Source of the DNA: Pieris napi
Taxonomy: Eukaryota > Arthropoda > Insecta > Lepidoptera > Pieridae
Direction: 5' to 3'
NCBI RefSeq assembly: GCF_905475465.1
Contig: NC_062256.1
Location: forward strand, 2,799,662 to 2,863,661
DNA: 64,000 nucleotides
The notes below the pieces were generated by a model. The model did not search any database, was not told the origin of the DNA, and saw nothing but the letters and a program-made list of their open reading frames with translations. The position numbers and the translations under genes were made by a program. Within the stretch, counting starts at the first letter, position 1, and each line of letters starts with the position of its first letter. This document shows positions 1-11,337 of this stretch, piece after piece.

Positions 1-270
1 CTTCAGCGTGCGTCTCTCATCCCTGAGGTCGTAGGTTCGATCCCCGGCTGTGCACCGATGGACTTTATTTCTATGTGCGCAGTTAACATTTGCTCGAACG
101 GTGAAGGAAAACATCGTGAGGAAACCGACATGTCATATACCCAAAAAATAGGCGTGTGTCAGGCACAGGAGGCTGATCATCTTGCCTATTAGATTGACTA
201 ATGGTCATGATACAGAAATCTGCGGCCCAAACCTAAAAAGGTTGTAGCGTCGCTGATTTATTTTATTATT
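1..270 (+). mobile_element. tRNA-derived SINE, family A, cut by the window edge
   Basis: Begins inside the tRNA-like head, with the Pol III B-box GGTTCGATCCC at about 33-43, then the family body (GGACTTTATTTCTATGTGC, GAAGGAAAACATCG, CAGGAGGCTGATCA) and the 3' mark AAAAAGGTTGTAGCG. Eight other copies of the family lie in this window. Confidence 0.85.
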
Positions 271-408
271 TAAGCTCTAAATTATAAGAAATAATGGTCT
301 AAGATCTAGAGAATCGATTGATTAAGCCAGACGGAGACGAGATACTTTTAGTTTGGCAATGGTTTCGATTCAAAGCTTGACAAAAACACATGAAATTAAA
401 AAAAAAAA

Positions 409-803
409 GGGTGCGTATACTTATGTACGCGCGTAAGAAGTTATACTTCTTTGGCATTACTAAAAATAGTTTTTGATTACAATTAAATAATCAAAGACTG
501 GAAAAGGTGTCAATATAGTCAAATCAAATTTCAAATTCAAAAATCATTTATTCACGTAGGTAACACAATGTACACTTGTGATTCGTCATTAAAGAAATAC
601 ATATTATATAATAAAGTTCAGTTTACATTTGAAATATTAAATATTTATTATTTCTTACATTAAGTGAAACATAAATTCTATTCTTATTCGAATGTTGTTT
701 TTAAATTATGTCCAATGCCGTAGCATCTTCCGTGGGCAACTTCATTCTGTTAATTTTGTGTAACGTAATTTTTCATAACGCGCCTAAAGAAGTATAACTT
801 CAA
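409..803. mobile_element. non-autonomous element ending in GAAGTATAACTTC, copy 1
   Basis: Starts at GGGTGCG after an A-run, has the near-palindrome GAAGTTATACTTC just inside the left end and GAAGTATAACTTC at the right end. It is closely similar along its length to 28525-28861 (shared CCAATGCCGTAGCATCTTCC). No coding capacity. Confidence 0.65.
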
Positions 804-951
804 AAAAAATTGACGCAAACCTTCGGACGTTTGAAGTTAAAGATGACAAAACGAAGTCCAATTTTGAGATCAAAATTCAATTCTTCGTTATTTTTAGAAT
901 ATTATCTGGATGAACTCAAAATCGATTTTTTAAATTTAATTTGCCATCAGA

Positions 952-1225
952 GGCCGTTCAAGTATTACGTAAGCAGATTTACTGCAATCTATTCCCCCCC
1001 CCCCCCTCCTCTTGTCAGCAAAGGTAAGCAAAGCTCTCAAAAATAATAGTACCTTAATGTATTAATTTTTGTAGGAATCCTTGAAAATGTATTTCGTTTT
1101 AAGCATAGACAATGTGTGGGTAATATATGTAAAAAAATAATAATTACTGTTGACGTAATCATCAAATAATAAAATCAAAGACCCCCCCAACCCCTATAGT
1201 GCTTACGTAATACTTGAACAGTCCC
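952..1225. mobile_element. inverted-repeat element with poly-C tracts, copy 1
   Basis: Ends are inverted copies of CGTTCAAGTATTACGTAA (left about 955-972, right about 1202-1219). Runs of C lie near both ends. A second copy is at 12691-12943. Short and without coding capacity: MITE-like. Confidence 0.65.
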
Positions 1226-2012
1226 GACGCGCTTAGTATTACACTACAGTGCTATTAAATATAATTCTTTGATATTAGTTTGTAATATTGGATAATGCCT
1301 ATGTAATTTCTGTATTTGCTCGATTAATTACAAATTTGATTACACCTTTAAAATTCCGGACTCGCGTTACAAGTACGTACACTTAGTCCGAAGATTCGGA
1401 AATAAAAAAAAAATGGACTCGGTGAACATAAAATTAATTAATTGGAGCTTTATTTATGTTTATTTAGATTACTGTAATCGAGCAAATAAAATGGTTTAAA
1501 TGACATTTTGTAAGCTTTATATTAGATATTATTACGTATTTGTATGAAGTATAAATAATAAATAATCGTAAAAATGAAATATACCCTTGAATCGTTTTTT
1601 ATTAATTTTTTCCTCATCACACATGTTAGAATGATGATCAGATACTTATAAAATTTGCACTCATATGTGGTAGAGTTTGGCACAAAAATATTTAAAAAAA
1701 ATTAGGGGCTTCCAGAATCATAATGCCTGTTCAGAATGTTTCCAGGCTCTGGGAAGTTTTGGGTTTCGCTTACTGATTAAAAATTATCGATTAAAACGTT
1801 TTGGGAAGTGAAATATGATTGGGACGATTGTCCCCCTTATTAGCTTTCGCTGATGCATGTAAAATCTAGATGGTGTTATTTACTTACGTGTTCAAACCGC
1901 TGCCAAGGTGACAGTTCGCATAGTTTGTGGAACGTCCAAGGTCTATTAAAACCATTCAAATTAATTTTAATTTCAGTCCTAGAAAACTCCTTTCGATACT
2001 ATCAGTTTATTA
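1226..2012. other. no gene seen
   Basis: AT-rich sequence without exon-like frames or repeats I recognise. Confidence 0.5.
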
Positions 2013-3077
2013 AGGCCCATTTACATGATGCCATTTTCTTGTACATACCAGAGCAATAATTGAATGCAATAAATGAAGCGCAATAATTGCCGTTCAAGAA
2101 TTGTATGCAACTGTTTACACTTGAAAACTTGAATGCAATTATTGTATTCAAGTATTGACAAGGAAATAATTGCACATGTCTTTTGTTTACACCAATGCAA
2201 CTATTTTAAGGAGATTATTGCTTTCAAGTTTTGACTTGTCTAAACACAGGCTTGTACGTGCGTATACCATTTAATGGCGCTTTCGTGCAAGTATTGCACG
2301 TATTTGCATTGACAAATTTTTCATTCAAGTCTTAAATATTTTAGAAGAGTGTTGGAGTTTGAATATGTAAATATTAATGTAATAAAGGCAGGTAACACTT
2401 GTCACATGTAAAGAAAAAGTTTTAGTTTAGAATATAAAGAATACCGGTTTGAATTTTATATAAAAAGATAGATTCTGCGTTTTGTTTTTAGTACTTCTAT
2501 TCTAGACGCAGATAGTGTAACATCTTTGGCTCTTTATAAACATAAATTATTGTTTTTTTTAAAATAGACCCTCACCACCAGAGCTCAGTCTTCTTAAAAG
2601 ATTAAAACCATCCAACAGAGAGGTATGAATATGAGTAAAAAGGTGTTTAAATTCAGTTCTGCTGCTATAATAAAGTTCATTGAGATTTATCGCAGTCATG
2701 AGTGTTTATGGGATACCGAAAATGTAAATTATAAGAACCGATGCACGTAATGCTTGAAGGAATTTGAAGTTGACGGTTTCGGACCGAAGGAAATAACAAA
2801 CAAAATAAAAAAATTAGACTAAATTAATTTTTAATTTATTTAATTTAATTTAACACACCCTCACTCACTGCACTCATGTTTGCAAATGAAGAGATAATTG
2901 CGTACAAGAATTGCGTAAGAAATTATTGAACGTGCTGTTTACATCAATAATAGTTTTGAAAGGAAACTTTTCCCATTGATCAAGAATGTTATGTTTTGTT
3001 TAGACTATGCAATTCATTTATTGCGTTGATATAATTGTATGCTACAGGCAAGAAAATGGCATCGTGTAAATGGGCCT
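2013..3077. mobile_element. 1,065-bp terminal-inverted-repeat element with MADF remnant, PIF/Harbinger-like
   Basis: Terminal repeats starting AGGCCCATTTACA agree at 27 of 28 checked bases at the two ends (2014-2041 versus 3049-3076), flanked by TTA on the left and TAA on the right. Within it lies a broken MADF-domain frame (2631-2822). PIF/Harbinger transposons make TWA duplications and often carry a Myb/MADF-like second gene, which fits; no transposase remains. The interior also has many ATTGCA-type repeats. Confidence 0.65.
2631..2822 (+). pseudogene. MADF-domain (Adf-1/Myb-like) pseudogene
   Basis: From the ATG at 2631 the frame gives SAAIIKFIEIYRSHECLWDT then ENVNYKNRCT, a TAA stop at 2748-2750, and continues in the same frame as CLKEFEVDGFGPKEITNKIK to a stop at 2820-2822. 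FIExYRxHxCLWD with a later GxxxKEIxxKIKKL is the MADF signature; the missing middle and internal stop show a decayed copy. It belongs to the surrounding transposon, not to a host gene. Confidence 0.75.
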
Positions 3078-3080
3078 TAA

Positions 3081-4182
3081 GTTACGAGGTGGAGACAGAA
3101 CACTTTATTCTTGTAAAACATTTTCAAGTTTCTGTTTTTCATTACTTCTGACAGTGATCAAGATACTGATTCTAAGTATTTAATGCGAGTTATAAGTGCG
3201 CAAATTCTAACCTATAAAGATATATGTCAGATTGAGGTATTAAACGGTCGTCGTCTGGTGCAAGCTTTTCGTTCAGAGCCAGCTAAACCAGTTCTGACAT
3301 GTGCCCAATTTCTGAACACCGAAGAGTATAAAATCTTCTGCACCATTGATGGATAAAATAACTCTGTTATACTTTCGTCCTAGGAATGCAGAATATTTGC
3401 ATTCACTACAAACACGACAAAATTATGCACGCCGGAAATAAAAAAGGGAACTATAGTTATCCTTATGCAAAATACTCCCCCTTTCTGCCGAATGGGGGGA
3501 ACTGAGTCCTACCTAGGCTCGGACTGAAAAACTCGTTACAAGTGAGAATCATAATCACCAACCACCACTAAGTAATTTTTTAAAGTTTAATTTTTATTTT
3601 AGCTTACCTTGCCTGGTACCTTTTCGAAACCATACTGGGGTTTTACTATTATTGTTTATTTTCTTATTCTAGTTTCATTTACTTTTTCTCCAAATTGATA
3701 TAAAGGATTCAATTAGGTCTACAGCCTATTTAATAGCGCGCAAAGGGCTAGCAAAACTCCGCCCGCGTCAAGTGAAACAAACGTATGTCTGAAGTTCGCG
3801 TGAGATGAGACGGCCGATAGTGTTTCGCGGAAGAAAAGCGAAGTAAACACCAAATGATTTTTATTTAAATAACTCGTTTAAAAGAATATTGAATTAAATC
3901 GCTAATAACAGCTCGCGGCCAAACTTATGTGATTTAATTAAATGATTAAAGCTCCATAATACTCGCCGTGATTGAATAAAAACGAAACTAGGCAAAAGTT
4001 AGAGGTGACGTGTTTTTTGTATCAAGGAATATATTATGTAGTATTGTGTTTTTAATTAGAGTCAAACATGAAATTATAATGAAGGATCAATACATGTCAG
4101 TGGCGGATTTACACATTTTCAAGGTAGAGGCTGTGAAGTTCGTGCCGCCCTGGCCTCTACTATTGATATTTGTCCTAGATTA
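3081..4182. other. no gene seen
   Basis: AT-rich intergenic sequence; short open frames only, none with family resemblance. Confidence 0.5.
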
Positions 4183-4554
4183 TCTTAATATATATAAATT
4201 ACGTGTCACGTTGTTTGTCCGCTATGGACTCCTAAACTACCGAACCGATATCAATCAAATTTGTACACCGTGTGCAGTTTGATCTAACTTAAAAGATAGG
4301 ATAGCTTACATCTCAATTTATACCCGCAATATTATTTTATTGCAAAATATTTGTTTATTATTTAACAGTCACAATTCACAGATGGCGCTGTGTTGAAAGT
4401 ATCAACGTTTCACATACGCTACGATTTAATGGCATAACCAATAAAGCATGGTGGTCCCCATGACTGGTGTTCTCCTACCGTTTCCCTTGAATAGTTTACT
4501 ACTATGTAATATAACAAAAACCTTAGCCACATTAACGCTTGGCCGCTCTGCTAG
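4183..4554 (+). mobile_element. Helitron-like element, family 1, copy 1
   Basis: Starts TCTTAATATATATAAATTAC and ends GGCCGCTCTGCTAG followed by T, the TC...CTAG layout of Helitrons inserted at A/T. About 370 bp, closely similar to 16173-16553 and 26065-26437. Non-autonomous: no Rep/helicase frame. Confidence 0.8.
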
Positions 4555-6426
4555 TTAATAAAATTATTTTTGGGTTGATTTTTTAGCACAAAATTATAGC
4601 TGTTTTACTCTAGAATAAGAAACTTTGCTACACCAAATGTACAATGACAAGTTCAGAGTAATGTCATCGGCAAAACTTTTGCAGACTATCTGTAAAACAT
4701 CAGAAAATGTCAAAATCTGCTTGATTCTAGGTTCCAGCCTGCTGGTAAATCCACTACTGATAAATATTTATTGTTTTTAATTCAAACATCCATACTTAGA
4801 CAATAAAATCTACGATGAGGGATTTTGGTTATTTCCCAAACTTCCCCGTCAACACTATAACTCCAACTTTTGATATTTCAGGTATGGTCTCATGTGATCA
4901 GTTAGTAAAACTTTATATAGCAATCCCTAAAAATGGTAAATTAAAAAAAACAATAGTCACGCTAAGCCTTTATTAAAAAAAACTTATCTCAATATGCGTT
5001 ACCCGTCGCCTAAGATACTTAAATTAAATATATCCTTGCAAAGCGATTTAGTGTTACAAAATATTTACCACAGATTAGATATTTTTTTAATGGCAACATT
5101 TTTAAACAGATACAGATAATTGCAATTTCGAACCAACTTCGAATTATTAACCTATTTTGATACTAAAAGTATTTTCTTTTTAATGGTCCAACTTGAAAAA
5201 CTAATTTAACAATTCTTAAACCAAGACTACACTATGGAGTAGTAAATATTACATACTGATACTATTTTATAAATAAAATTAATGTGACTCTTAAAACAAA
5301 TATAAACATGATAATATGTAAATACGTTCTAAATATATACATTTAGTAATCACAAAGTAATGCTTTACACCTTATGGGTAAGGTGTAAAGCATTACTTTG
5401 TTCAATTGAAAGATCGCGATTTCCACAGAGTACATTAATATCTAAATAATATCTATCTATCCCAAGCTATGGCGTGTCCTTAGTTAGATATTTTTTAGGT
5501 TATTTATTTCTAAGTTGGTTAAAATTCAGACTGTGCTTACATATAACAAAATTTTCAATAAATCATTAAAACAACCAAGATTTTCTTTATTTCAACTAAA
5601 AGTTACATGTTTGCACCAAAAAGGAAAAAATGTTGCCGCCAAAAAATTGCCGACACAAATGACAATTATCAATATGGCTTACAATAAGTTCCTTAATCTA
5701 AAAGACCGGGCGGTCTTTCAAATTCATCTCCATCGGACACGAGACGTCCATAATTTTGTACTTTAGTAGACGACCGGAAATAATACAACAGATTTCTATA
5801 ACAATTAACCTACGCTATACATAAATAAAAGGACTAACTATACAATTATTGCAACGTGACCTTTATTATAAATTACACTGGCAACACCGTAAACTAAACG
5901 GAAACTAATCGAAAATGGAATAGCTTTTTCTATCACATCATTATTTTTTCGAATATTTAAAGCGCTCACGTCCTCGTAATCCCTACGAACGCGCCCGTTC
6001 GGCGACAATCACAAATGCGTCGTAAACTCTGTACTCCATGTCGGAAGTATAAAATGAAAAATTTAAATGTTTCAAAAGAATTTTTATCTTTAATAAGGCA
6101 ATTTTTACAGAATTATTGCTTTTGGCAGAACGGTTATCTTAAGTACGTGGATCAATTTTTTAAACACAGAGGTATATTTGTTCCAGTCTCGCTACCAAAA
6201 AGGTAGATAATGTCACTCATAGCTCTTTTTTCTATCCATGTCGTCGTCTGTTCTGTTCATGCCGTGGTCTAAAAAGAAATATAATCGATTATAACTATGG
6301 CTATTATTCAGGAGATACCAAAACTAGGTAAAAAAGACTACTCGCATGGCCATTATCTTAAAATATTTATTGGATTTTATAAGAGGGTAACAATCTAATG
6401 TATTTGGCATGTATGAAGTACTGGTC
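4555..6426. other. no gene seen; contains a perfect hairpin
   Basis: AT-rich sequence with no exon signature. Notable only for the 22-bp hairpin at 5353-5400 and the short palindrome AAAGACCGGGCGGTCTTT at 5701-5718. Confidence 0.5.
5353..5400. repeat. perfect 22-bp inverted repeat with 4-base loop
   Basis: Left arm 5353-5374 (CAAAGTAATGCTTTACACCT plus TA) and right arm 5379-5400 are exact reverse complements around TGGG. Looks like a foldback or a templated inverted duplication; no TSD identified. Confidence 0.9.
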
Positions 6427-7138
6427 TAAGATCCCGCTATACAACGACCTTCACCGAGATGCTTATTTAATGAAACGTATTTTATATTTAATTTAATATG
6501 TCAATAAATATAATCCATATGGGTTGTCTAGCAAATTTCAGTCCAGAGTATGTTTAATTAATAATTTAAAAAAAATATTTTTTGAAACATTTCACCGGTA
6601 TGATTATTAGATAAATTCTATACCAATCGAAAGTATGAAGCCCATAGAATATATAAACTTTATGCTGCCCATTCTTTTCCGGTCACAACTATCGGGTTGC
6701 CAGGTATAAACAGGTAAATCTGTACTAGCATTTGCAACGGTCTGTTTATTGAATGAAATTTAAATGAAATTAAAGATTATTTTATTCTGAACACGGTGGT
6801 ATAGGGTTGGCTGCGAAAAATCAGTCCAGAATTGCGGTTGTCGAATTTTAAAAAGTAAAATATTGCTCCAAGTGAATGTGTGCGACTTAGAGGTCCCAAC
6901 CGACCATCCCATGCGATAGAAGAGGACACAGCATAGCAGCTGTTTAAAGTCCACCAACTTAAAGAAAGAGAGTGCGCATGCTATTTGGACTTGGAAAAGA
7001 AAAGGATAGCGATGGACTCGTATATACTATGCATAATTTTGGAGTAGTTTATTATTTAAATAGAGAAATAGTTATTTAATTTTTTTTAATCAATTAATTA
7101 TTTATTTGTATATTTTTTATGTGACACTAAAGTATATT

Positions 7139-7767
7139 TACATCTTTAGTAAAAAAGAAGGTTATAGTGATTCATATATAATACTAGCCTGATTAAAAAT
7201 ATTGATTGAAAAAAATTAAAAGAATTACTACATGCAAATTATAAATCTATAAATATATGTGAAACTTGAGCCTGAGAACTGCGGATGGTTCTTAGATGAA
7301 TATTTAAAACCAGTAGGATTCATTGGGGATCATACACCTTTAAAGATAGAAGACATTGTCGAAAAAAGTGAAACAGAGAGTGATGACGAAGAAGATTCAG
7401 AAGTTGAAGATCGTAGAAAACTACGACATAAAAATGTCCGATGACTCGGATTCTGAATAATTTAAAAAAAAATTGTATTTTTAATTTTTTACAATAAATA
7501 GAAGTAATTTTTTAATTGTTGTTTTTTTTATTTTGTCTTCTTATAATAAAAATAATATTTGCAAGATTACCCTGATTAAAAAAATTCACTTTTATGGGTT
7601 TTGAATTTTTTCCAATAGTTTCAATTGATTTCAATTTCTCTGTTTACATTTATACATTTTTAATTTGCATGTAGTAAATTTTTTAATTTTTTTCAATCAA
7701 TATTTTTAATCAGGCTAGTATTATATATGAATCACTATAACCTTCTTTTTTACTAAAGATGTATATG
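7139..7767. mobile_element. inner inverted-repeat element 1, with a short coding remnant
   Basis: Arms of about 100 bp start ACATCTTTAGTAAAAAAGAA on the left and return as its reverse complement on the right (about 7660-7767). The sequence between holds the acidic open frame 7259-7444. Confidence 0.7.
7259..7444 (+). pseudogene. short acidic-tailed open frame inside a transposon
   Basis: Sixty-one codons opening with GTG, so not a proven start: KLEPENCGWFLDEYLKPVGF, then IGDHTPLKIEDI and an acidic run SDDEEDSEVED before basic residues. I do not recognise the family; composition and location suggest the C-terminal end of a transposon-encoded protein left between the arms. Not annotated as a host gene. 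Confidence 0.4.
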
Positions 7768-8563
7768 TTGACGTAAAATTGTAAATACCGTTAGATTGTA
7801 ATCTATCTCGCGAGATTATAAACTGTCGAAGGATTGTGAACCTCAGCGTACTGCTTACAATTTAACGTATTATTATTCGGTAGATTGTAATCTATCGAAG
7901 TGAAGCCGTCAAATTGTGAAACGGTACGCACCTCGAGCGCTGATTGGTCGGCTTTATAGTAGACCGTTATATGTCCATAGAGTTAGGAATGAAACAAGGG
8001 TATCGGTCAAATAAAATTAATGCACTTCAAAAATTAGTATTTATTACTTAGTAGGTAATCAATAATTCTGACATCACATGATAAAAAAAAATATATCAAA
8101 ATAAAAAAAATCAGAAACGTAACAATATTTTCTCTTCAAACACAAATTAAAATTGAAAAATTAGTTCAATTTTCTTTCATTTCATTTCCAACACTAACTT
8201 AGTTATCATTCAAACTTCTTTGGTCAATCACAGATTAATTTTACTTCCCAATAATTTCATATAACTAATTCTAAAGCTGTGAGTTACTTACAACACGACA
8301 TCAATTTACATTCATCAAAACAATCAATTTACATTCGACAACAAACAAACAAATATGGTGGCGCGGGGCATATTCTGTTCTATTAATCAGCGCGCGAGGT
8401 GCGATCCGTTTCACAATTTGACGGTTTCACTTCGATAGATTACAATCTACCGAATAATAATACGTTAAATTGTAAGCAGTTCGTTGAGGTTCACAATATT
8501 TCGACAGTTTACAATCTCGCGAGATAGATTACAATCTAACGGTGTTTACAATTTTACGGTGAC
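7766..8563. mobile_element. inner inverted-repeat element 2
   Basis: Ends carry GACGTAAAATTGTAAATACC (left) and its near reverse complement (right), followed inside by GTTAGATTGTAATCTATC and CTCGCGAGATT blocks repeated inverted in both arms (about 190 bp each). AT-rich centre without coding capacity: MITE or foldback. Confidence 0.75.
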
Positions 8564-9309
8564 ATATATATACTTTAGTGTCACAAAAAATATAGGTACA
8601 CATAAATAATTAATTTATTTAAAAAAAATTAAATAACTATTTCTCTATTTAAATAATAAACTACTCCAAAATGATGCATAGTATATACGAGTCCATCGCT
8701 ATCCTTTTCTTTTCCAAGCCCAAATAGCATGCGCACTCTCTTTCTTTAAGTGGGCGGACTTTAAACAGCTGCTATGCTGTGTCCTCTTCTATCGCATGGG
8801 ATGGTCGGTTGGGACCTCTCAGTCGCACACATTCACTTGGAGCAATATTTTACTTTTTAAAATTCGACAACCGCAATTCTGGACTGATTTTTCGCAGCCA
8901 ACCCTATACCACCGTGTTCAGAATAAAATAATCTTTAATTTCATTTAAATTTCATTCAATAAACAGACCGTTGCAAATGCTAGTACAGATTTACCTGTTT
9001 ATACCTGGCAACCCGATAGTTGTGACCGGATAAGAATGGGCAGCATAAAGTTTATATATTCTATGGGCTTCATACTTTCGATTGGTATAGAATTTATCTA
9101 ATAATCATACCGGTGAAATGTTTCAAAAAATATTTTTTTTAAATTATTAATTAAACATACTCTGGACTGAAATTTGCTAGACAACCCATATGGATTATAT
9201 TTATTGACATATTAAATTAAATATAAAATACGTTTCATTAAATAAGCATCTCGGTGAAGGTCGTTGTATAGCGGGATCTTATACTATACGTAAAAAGTGA
9301 AAAAGTAAT

Positions 9310-9344
9310 TTTATTCATAATCAAAAGGAGTTCTCTTCTTTATT
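9310..9344 (-). terminator. cnc: candidate cnc polyadenylation signals
   Basis: On the minus strand two AATAAA hexamers occur at 9339-9344 and 9310-9315, roughly 310-345 bases past the stop. If used, the 3' UTR would contain the SINE that fills 9352-9586. The hexamer is common in AT-rich DNA, so this is a candidate only. Confidence 0.3.
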
Positions 9345-9351
9345 AACATGA

Positions 9352-9586
9352 CTGAACTGACTAAAGCGTGCGACTATCCTTGAGGTCGTAGGTTCAATCC
9401 CCGGCTGTGCACCAATGGACTTTCTTTCTATGTGCATTTAGCATGAAAAACATCGTGATGAAACCGGCTTGCCTCAGACCCAAACTCGACAGCGTGTCAG
9501 GCACATGAGGCTGATCACCTACTTGTAATGCCTATTACATTGACAACATTGAAATCTGAGGCCTAAAAAGGTTGTAGCGCCACAGA
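9352..9586 (+). mobile_element. tRNA-derived SINE, family A
   Basis: B-box-like GGTTCAATCCC at about 9391, then CGGCTGTGCACCAATGGACT and the 3' mark AAAAAGGTTGTAGCG. It lies immediately downstream of the cnc stop and would be in antisense orientation within a cnc 3' UTR. Confidence 0.85.
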
Positions 9587-9655
9587 TGGAAAAGAAAAAT
9601 AAATTAACATTGCTTTTGGAAGTTTATATTACGTTTCTAAAAGGTTAAATAAAAA

Positions 9656-9766
9656 TCACATACCATGCGGGTTCATTTTGGGTACAAGAACAACGTTTCC
9701 GTCGGCCGCTTGCTGCAGCGAGTACTGAGCTGATGATAGCGGCCTACCTTCGCCATCGCGGAGGTT
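9656..9766 (-). CDS. cnc: cnc terminal coding exon: conserved C-terminal tail
   Basis: Codes for 36 residues and a TGA stop (residues 468-503 of the 503-residue form). It begins NLRDGEGRPLSSAQYSLQQ and continues into AADGNVVLVPK, the tail shared by CNC-bZIP proteins (the Neh3-type region of Nrf2), then ends MNPHGM. The acceptor is CAG at 9767-9769. A GT lies just before the stop (GGTATGTGA), so a weak donor is possible, but vertebrate Nrf tails also end shortly after LVPK, so the stop is preferred. A SINE lies only about 60 bp beyond the stop. Confidence 0.9.
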   Translation of the reverse strand, partial: NLRDGEGRPLSSAQYSLQQAADGNVVLVPKMNPHGM

Positions 9767-9849
9767 CTGTAAACATTATATATTTACAGTAAGTAAGTGA
9801 TACATGTATCTTATGTTCCTTAATAAACATATATATTTTAATCACGTTA

Positions 9850-10015
9850 CGTGAAGAAGTTACCCAATGAACGTCAAAAAAGAAATATACATTAAATGCT
9901 TCTAATTTTACATTTACTGCCAGTTCTCAAATCAAGGGCATAGAATGGAAGAGAAGAACTGGCAATAAACTCTCCGCCACTCTCTTTAATCGCCAAGTTT
10001 TTTGTTTTACACCAC
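9850..10015 (-). mobile_element. LINE 3'-end fragment
   Basis: Contains the dispersed block TTACTGCCAGTTCTCAAATC, GAAGAGAAGAACTGGCAATA and CTCTCCGCCACTCTCTTTAA. The same block occurs eight more times in the window; fuller copies end in an AT-rich tail resembling a LINE 3' end. Confidence 0.65.
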
Positions 10016-10281
10016 GTTTGTTAGACAACCATTACACCATAACACCTAAACCTAACAAATAATTCACATTCTGATGGCAATGAATTACGCCAATTTTGTT
10101 TCCATATCATGGTTAAATAAAAAATAGACTAAGTCTCTTCCTTTAAAAATAACTTTCAAGTACAGCCTCCAGTCTCAAGCAACTCAATACATATCGGCTA
10201 CGTTCACATGAGACTTTCAAGAAAAACGGCGTCTTAACAACGATCAAAAAGTTGCTCAATTTAGATAAAATTAGTAACATT

Positions 10282-10320
10282 AAATCTACAATGTAATGAG
10301 TCACATTACATTGTAGATTT
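10282..10320. repeat. perfect 17-bp inverted repeat with 5-base loop
   Basis: Arms AAATCTACAATGTAATG (10282-10298) and its exact complement (10304-10320), in the last cnc intron. Confidence 0.9.
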
Positions 10321-10569
10321 CGGAACTGGATTTTGGTTTACGAAGGTGCGTTCGTCAACCAAAAGAATATGACTTCTTAGGAGCAGAAAAGGCCTCAAAT
10401 CAAAATTAGCGGTAAAAATTACTTTAGTTGCCCCTTTCAATAGGCAGTTTCATATGGAGAAGAATGGACAAAAAACTCTATAGTTACTCCTTTAAAAATA
10501 GTTTTTACAATATTTTGTATACATGAAATGTGAAGACCTGAATGAAAAATAGAAGATTTAACATCATAC

Positions 10570-10743
10570 CTGGAAAACGTGTCGATAAAGTGCAGCGAAT
10601 CTCTCCTTCAGCCTTTGTCGTTCGGCGAGGAGTGCGTTGTGATCGCGCTGCGTGCGTATCTTACGATCGCGGACTGTGCGCACTTCGTCCGCTAGAGATG
10701 TGATTTGATCCAACTTGCGTTTGCGGCAGTTTTGGGCTGCTAC
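10570..10743 (-). CDS. cnc: cnc exon: basic region and leucine zipper
   Basis: Phase-0 exon of 58 residues (410-467 of the 503-residue form), starting VAAQNCRKRKLDQI. The NxxxQNCRKRK stretch is the DNA-contacting basic region; the N and C residues typical of CNC factors are intact. It is followed by a zipper with heptad-spaced hydrophobics (L, I, L, V and further L positions) ending in YRHVFQ. Acceptor CAG at 10744-10746, donor GTATGATG at 10561-10569. No lesion was seen, so the DNA-binding domain should be functional. Confidence 0.97.
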
Positions 10744-11337
10744 CTGATAAGGGAAGAAATTAATACTTTATTAAAAATATTAATGGTGAAGCGCTAATAA
10801 ATCTATTACCGCGTAATTAAATCATAAATATAAATATAACACTTATATCGAAGTGTCACTTAGATTTAAGAACCCTTAAATAAGCCAAGTTAGTGTTTTG
10901 TTAGCGTCGCAACCCCTCATTTTATGTTAGTTGTAAGCTCATATTTTAAACGATTAAAGCTAATTGACCCAGCTTCAAAGTGTTTCATTTATTTGAACAT
11001 CCCTCCAACAACCAAGGCAAATAAATAAGGCGTTTGAAATGGCGCTGGGCACATGACGAGAGATAGCAGGTTGAAATGGACAAATAATAACAATTAGTTA
11101 TGTAAAACATTAAATTAATGTAATTTATCATTTTTTTTCTAAAATGGTTTGCGTTAAAATATATCGTGTAAATTTCAAAATCATATTCTATATACATTTT
11201 CGTCATAAAATAAATTCAAAGTTATGTTTGGTTTTTTTTCGATCGAGCGAAGTTATTTAAATCGTATGTCGATCTTTCAAAATGGATACATAAACTACTC
11301 AACTCCACCATATATTTTTTCCATTCGCCCTACTTCA

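Larger units (their letters stand above)
6427..9281. mobile_element. 2.9-kb nest of inverted repeats with about 0.7-kb outer arms
   Basis: The outer arms, about 6427-7138 and 8562-9281, are near-identical reverse complements beginning TAAGATCCCGCTATACAACG. The spacer holds two further inverted-repeat elements (about 7139-7767 and 7766-8563). Flanking bases suggest TAA/TTA but the duplication is not clear. No transposase frame is present. Could be a foldback transposon or two head-to-head copies. Confidence 0.7.

Noticed and set aside
1..60. tRNA-like head with a perfect B-box, also at 9391, 29240, 55170 and others
   Set aside because: All are followed by SINE bodies and lack a tRNA fold with acceptor stem; none is a functional tRNA gene.
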